Shown one piece after another: positions 14,398-17,393 of a stretch of DNA of 17,393 nt. The notes under the pieces were generated by a model. It did no database searches. It was not told the DNA's origin and saw only the letters and a list, made by a program, of their open reading frames with translations. This DNA comes from Enterococcus_E cecorum_B (lineage in GTDB: Bacteria; Bacillota; Bacilli; Lactobacillales; Enterococcaceae), in the NCBI GenBank assembly GCA_946499615.1, contig CAMMST010000053.1:1-17393 (forward strand), read 5' to 3'. Numbering within the stretch: the stretch's first letter is position 1; the number at the start of each line of letters is the position of its first letter. The position numbers and the translations under genes are program-made.

Positions 14398-15204
14398 TTA
14401 TAATACATCAGAAAAATGTGGTTTCAAGCGTTTAAAGACGACACTACCAATTAACAGCAACGCGAGCGTCCAAGCCCAGAAATAAATGCTTAAAGCGGGA
14501 TGTTGCCAGAACCAACCTTCACTAAAGAATGCATTTCGGTATCCTTGAATCACATAAAATAGTGGATTTAATTTTAAAATAGTTTGAACAACTGGTGGAA
14601 AAGCACTCACACTCCAAAGTACCGGACTTCCCCACATCAAAGTTTGCATGATGACACCAATAAATTGATTGATATCAGGGAAAAATGGTTGAATAGAGGC
14701 TGTAATCCAAGTCAAGCCAGTTAAGAACATCATCATACAAAAGCCATAATAGATTACTTGAATCGTTTGGATACTAGGAATAAAGCCATTCAAAATCGTT
14801 ACTAGAAATGCAATTGCCAAGAAAAAAATGTGCATATATAAATTAGAAATCAGCTTTGAAGTCGGCAAAATTCGAATATTAAAGACAACTTTTTTAACTA
14901 AATAACTGTATTCTCTAAAAACATTGGTTGCTGAACCCAAGACATCAGAAAAATAAAACCATGGAACAATCCCTGTTAATAAGTAACAGATAAATGGGTA
15001 TTTCCCATCTGTTAATCCTGATTTTAAACCAACATCAAAGACAAACCAATAAGTTAGTACGGTTACTACTGGATTTACAAAAGCCCAAAAAATTCCTAGT
15101 GTAGAGCTAGCATATCTAGAACGAAAATCATTATACGAAAATTGCATTAATAGTTTTTTGTTAGTTAAAACATCTTTAAAAATAGAAAACAAATCTTTTA
15201 TCAT
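14398..15204 (-). CDS. ABC-2 type polysaccharide export permease (EpaL/RgpC/TagG/Wzm type)
   Basis: Encodes 268 residues with six membrane segments at about 34-58, 71-88, 118-140, 148-170, 180-200 and 238-258. The amphipathic N-terminus carries the family motif RSRYASSTLGIFWAFVNP (28-45). The NPLFYVIQGYRNAFF stretch (213-227) before the last helix is also typical of TagG/Wzm/RgpC permeases. Two copies plus two copies of the adjacent ATPase would form the exporter for a lipid-linked wall polysaccharide or teichoic acid. It is the first gene of the operon. A promoter lies about 60 bases upstream, and an AAGGAA site precedes the ATG at 15202-15204. The order permease, ATPase, large MT/GT fusion and GT2 matches my recollection of enterococcal epaL-M-N-O. 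Substrate chemistry cannot be read here. Confidence 0.93.
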   Translation of the reverse strand: MIKDLFSIFKDVLTNKKLLMQFSYNDFRSRYASSTLGIFWAFVNPVVTVLTYWFVFDVGLKSGLTDGKYPFICYLLTGIVPWFYFSDVLGSATNVFREYSYLVKKVVFNIRILPTSKLISNLYMHIFFLAIAFLVTILNGFIPSIQTIQVIYYGFCMMMFLTGLTWITASIQPFFPDINQFIGVIMQTLMWGSPVLWSVSAFPPVVQTILKLNPLFYVIQGYRNAFFSEGWFWQHPALSIYFWAWTLALLLIGSVVFKRLKPHFSDVL

Positions 15205-15263
15205 CCTTATATTCCTTTCGAAGTCATTCAGTATATTGAAAAAGTAAGATAATTAACAGTCCT

Positions 15264-15292
15264 ATTTTACATAATGAAAATACTAATAGCAA
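15264..15292 (-). promoter_or_regulatory. Promoter of the polysaccharide operon
   Basis: On the minus strand there is TTGCTA (15287-15292), a 17-base spacer and TAAAAT (15264-15269), a good vegetative promoter. It gives a leader of about 50 bases to the permease start. It is the only clear promoter I find ahead of the eight-gene run down to the flippase. Confidence 0.65.
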
Positions 15293-15355
15293 GGTAATTA
15301 GCAAAAATGTAAATAACTTTAAACATTGTGTACAATTCTATTTAACCTATCACAT

Positions 15356-15385
15356 AAAAAATGGAGGAAGTTTTCCCTCCTCCAA
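15356..15385 (-). terminator. Intrinsic terminator of the GH25 gene
   Basis: On the minus strand a GC-rich 7-base stem (15378-15384 with 15362-15368) with a 9-base loop is followed by six T residues (15356-15361 complement), about 40 bases after the GH25 stop codon. It separates the lysozyme gene from the polysaccharide operon. Confidence 0.9.
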
Positions 15386-15426
15386 TAGTTAATATTCCAA
15401 AAAAATTATTTCTCAATTATTTGTTT

Positions 15427-17393
15427 CTAGAAAAAATAATCAAAATTTTTATTAACTAGCCTTGAAATATCTAAGTTATATCCGTAGCCACTTATTCTGC
15501 CAGTAGAAGTGTATTGATGTAAATCATATTCGTTAGTACTGGTAGGATTATACCCTTGATAGAGGCCATTATCTAATCCATAAGTTGGAATCCAAATACC
15601 TTGCAATTTACTTGTATCCACATTATATAATTTATACTTATCATTACCAATATATAAACCTATTTTTTTTGCACCCAAACTCGATAATGTTGACCGATAT
15701 AACTCAACACCACTTCTAACATTATTATTTGATTGAGACATTAACCCCGGTTCTTCGACATCTAACCACCAAAAAGAAGGATTAAATTCCTTTGCTCTAC
15801 TATAAAATAATTTTGCTTCATTAACCATTTGATTATAGTCTTGACCTCTAACCCAAGCATATACTGCTATTGGTATATTACGTTTCTTTAATTCTGTAAT
15901 ATGTTTCTTATAATGCATATCAACATAATTTTGACCATATTGAATACGAACAATAGCTCCTCTAATATGCTTTGATAATTCATCGTAATTGATTAAATCA
16001 GGTTTTTGATGTTCAGAAATATCTATTATCTTATATGGTTTCGAAAGATTGATACTTCCCGCAGGTAAACCAATCGGATTCTTTACTTCAAATTGATAAA
16101 TATATACGTCAGATTTATATATTCCTGATAAAAGCTGATGGTCCATGACAGAAATGTGAGCTTTATAATAGCCATTTCCAATATTTTTTGCTTCATGCCA
16201 TATGATATCTGATTGATCAATACTTGACCACGTTGGCACTAAGATTTTACTGACATTTAACTTATTATCAACCTTCACTAATACATCATAATTTCCATTA
16301 TCGTAGTCTACATTAACAATTCGCGCAGAAGTCCCACTTGATTTTGATATATCATTTAGTACGGTTTGCCCTAAATTCAAAAACTCAAATTTGCCATTAT
16401 TCATATACATATAAACATGCGTGTAAAATGCCCCAGAATTAAAGTTATGATTTGCAGCTTGCATATGAACATGCCATTTTCCATCTGTCCCCTCTACAGC
16501 TTTATACCACTTGATATCACTTTGATCATTTCTAGACCAAATTGGAATTAATATTTCACGAATGCCAGAATTTGAAAAAGCGTCGATGACAACATCATAA
16601 CTACTATTTGATTGATTAACATTTATTATTTTCCCACTTAATTTATTAGGTATATTTTTTATTTCAACATTCCCAACCACAATACCGTGTTGTATTCCGT
16701 TATTGCCATACATGTAAACATGGGTCGTATATTTTCCACGATTATACTTATGATTGGCAATATTCATATGCACAACGTAACTACCATCAATCTGTTTTTC
16801 AGCTTTATACCACTTGATATCATTTTGATTTTTTGCTGACCATATTGGTACTAGAATTTCCTTAATTCCTGAATCAATTTGACCTTTAATGACTACATCG
16901 TAGCTACCTTTGTCTTGATTAATATTTTTTATCTCGGCATCTAATTTCGTATGGATATCTGGTAATGCTGTATTTCCTACAACCATTCCATGTTGTTTTC
17001 CGTTATTACCATACATATATACATGTGTTGTATAAGTTCCACGGTTATATTTGTGGTTTGAGATATTCATATGCACAACATAGCTACCATCAGCTTGCTT
17101 GTTTGCTTTGTACCATTTGATATCTTTTTGATTTTTATCAGACCAGATTGGTACTAAAATTTCTCTTACTCCAGAATCAATCTGACCTTTGATGACTACG
17201 TCATAGCTACCTTTGTTTTGATTAATATTTTTAATTTCGGCATCTAATTTCGTATGGATATCTGACAATACTGTGTTACCTACAACCATTCCATGTTGTT
17301 TTCCATTATTACCATACATATATACATGTGTTGTATAGGTTCCACGATTGTATTTATGATTGGCAATATTCATATGAACAACATAAGTTCCAT
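15427..17393 (-). CDS. Cell-wall GH25 lysozyme with N-terminal GBS Bsp-like repeats, 5'-truncated by the window
   Basis: The frame stays open to the right edge, so the true start and any signal peptide lie outside; the Met at 17371-17373 is inside a repeat. The visible part first carries tandem units of about 101 residues of the GBS Bsp-like type (consensus pieces SYDVVIKG, EILVPIWS, DIKWYKA, THVYMY), each beta-rich. The last unit is degenerate. The C-terminal 200 residues (15430-16030) are a glycoside hydrolase family 25 muramidase, with IIDISEHQ (its Asp codon at 16021-16023), IRGAIVRIQYG, IAVYAWVRG, WWLDVEE holding the catalytic Asp and Glu pair, and the closing DLHQYTS and YNLDISRL. GH25 enzymes cut the MurNAc-GlcNAc bond of peptidoglycan. 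There is no LPXTG anchor, so the repeats probably hold the protein in the wall. It ends at its own terminator, apart from the polysaccharide operon. A phage-like lysin is less likely because no phage genes are near. Confidence 0.92.
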   Translation of the reverse strand, partial: GTYVVHMNIANHKYNRGTYTTHVYMYGNNGKQHGMVVGNTVLSDIHTKLDAEIKNINQNKGSYDVVIKGQIDSGVREILVPIWSDKNQKDIKWYKANKQADGSYVVHMNISNHKYNRGTYTTHVYMYGNNGKQHGMVVGNTALPDIHTKLDAEIKNINQDKGSYDVVIKGQIDSGIKEILVPIWSAKNQNDIKWYKAEKQIDGSYVVHMNIANHKYNRGKYTTHVYMYGNNGIQHGIVVGNVEIKNIPNKLSGKIINVNQSNSSYDVVIDAFSNSGIREILIPIWSRNDQSDIKWYKAVEGTDGKWHVHMQAANHNFNSGAFYTHVYMYMNNGKFEFLNLGQTVLNDISKSSGTSARIVNVDYDNGNYDVLVKVDNKLNVSKILVPTWSSIDQSDIIWHEAKNIGNGYYKAHISVMDHQLLSGIYKSDVYIYQFEVKNPIGLPAGSINLSKPYKIIDISEHQKPDLINYDELSKHIRGAIVRIQYGQNYVDMHYKKHITELKKRNIPIAVYAWVRGQDYNQMVNEAKLFYSRAKEFNPSFWWLDVEEPGLMSQSNNNVRSGVELYRSTLSSLGAKKIGLYIGNDKYKLYNVDTSKLQGIWIPTYGLDNGLYQGYNPTSTNEYDLHQYTSTGRISGYGYNLDISRLVNKNFDYFF
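16156..17393 (-). repeat. Tandem 303-base coding repeats (Bsp-like units)
   Basis: The repeat phase is set by the codon for the Met of the M-x-x-(A/S)-N-H motif, which recurs at 17371-17373, 17068-17070, 16765-16767 and 16462-16464, exactly 303 bases apart each time. The next unit is 309 bases. By hand alignment the two outermost complete units differ at only 10 of 101 residues. The inner units are more diverged, so the array seems to grow from the N-terminal side. Confidence 0.9.

Noticed and set aside
16156..17393. Possible CRISPR or insertion-sequence array because of regular spacing
   Set aside because: The 303-base units are coding, in frame, have no spacers and match Bsp-like protein repeats.

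Overview
The window looks like chromosomal DNA of a low-GC Gram-positive coccus of the order Lactobacillales, most likely Enterococcus or a close relative. The evidence is AT-rich sequence, strong AGGAGG-type ribosome-binding sites, a conserved rpsB-tsf-pyrH-frr block, and cell-wall polysaccharide genes whose order resembles the enterococcal epa locus. The species cannot be fixed from sequence alone. Every gene I can support lies on the minus strand, so transcription runs from high to low coordinates.

In transcription order: (1) At 15427-17393 is the 3' part of a secreted cell-wall lysozyme gene. It has 101-residue tandem Bsp-like repeats followed by a GH25 muramidase domain, and it ends at an intrinsic terminator. 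(2) A new promoter at about 15264-15292 starts a tightly packed polysaccharide operon. It begins with an ABC-2 permease and a Wzt-type ATPase that carries a C-terminal extension. Next come a 1087-residue methyltransferase/coiled-coil/glycosyltransferase fusion and a 715-residue two-domain glycosyltransferase. This half resembles epaL-M-N-O. (3) At about 7.7 kb the composition becomes much more AT-rich. Four further genes follow in the same direction: a DUF2142-type multi-pass protein, a DPM1/GacI-like GT2, a 110-residue DUF2304 (GacJ-like) protein and a Wzx-type flippase. Together they look like the lipid-linked side-chain system known from the group A carbohydrate locus (GacI/J/K/L). (4) The flippase stop lies next to the rpsB promoter. 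The housekeeping block rpsB, tsf, pyrH, frr follows, with an intrinsic terminator hairpin after each gene and a second promoter before pyrH. (5) At 1-220 is the start of a secreted Thr/Ser-rich protein that runs off the window.

A working model follows. The two large glycosyltransferases build or finish a cytoplasmic lipid-linked polymer, and the ABC transporter exports it, possibly after recognising a chain-end feature set by the methyltransferase domain. The GT2/DUF2304/flippase/DUF2142 set makes an undecaprenyl-phosphate sugar, flips it and adds it to the polymer outside the membrane. The gene families and motifs are read directly from the sequence. The polymer's chemistry and the capping idea are inference. 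No rhamnose-precursor, initiating-transferase, Wzy polymerase or LCP-ligase gene is in the window, so the pathway must be completed elsewhere. No tRNA, rRNA, insertion sequence or CRISPR array was seen, and no gene-free stretch exceeds 300 bases.
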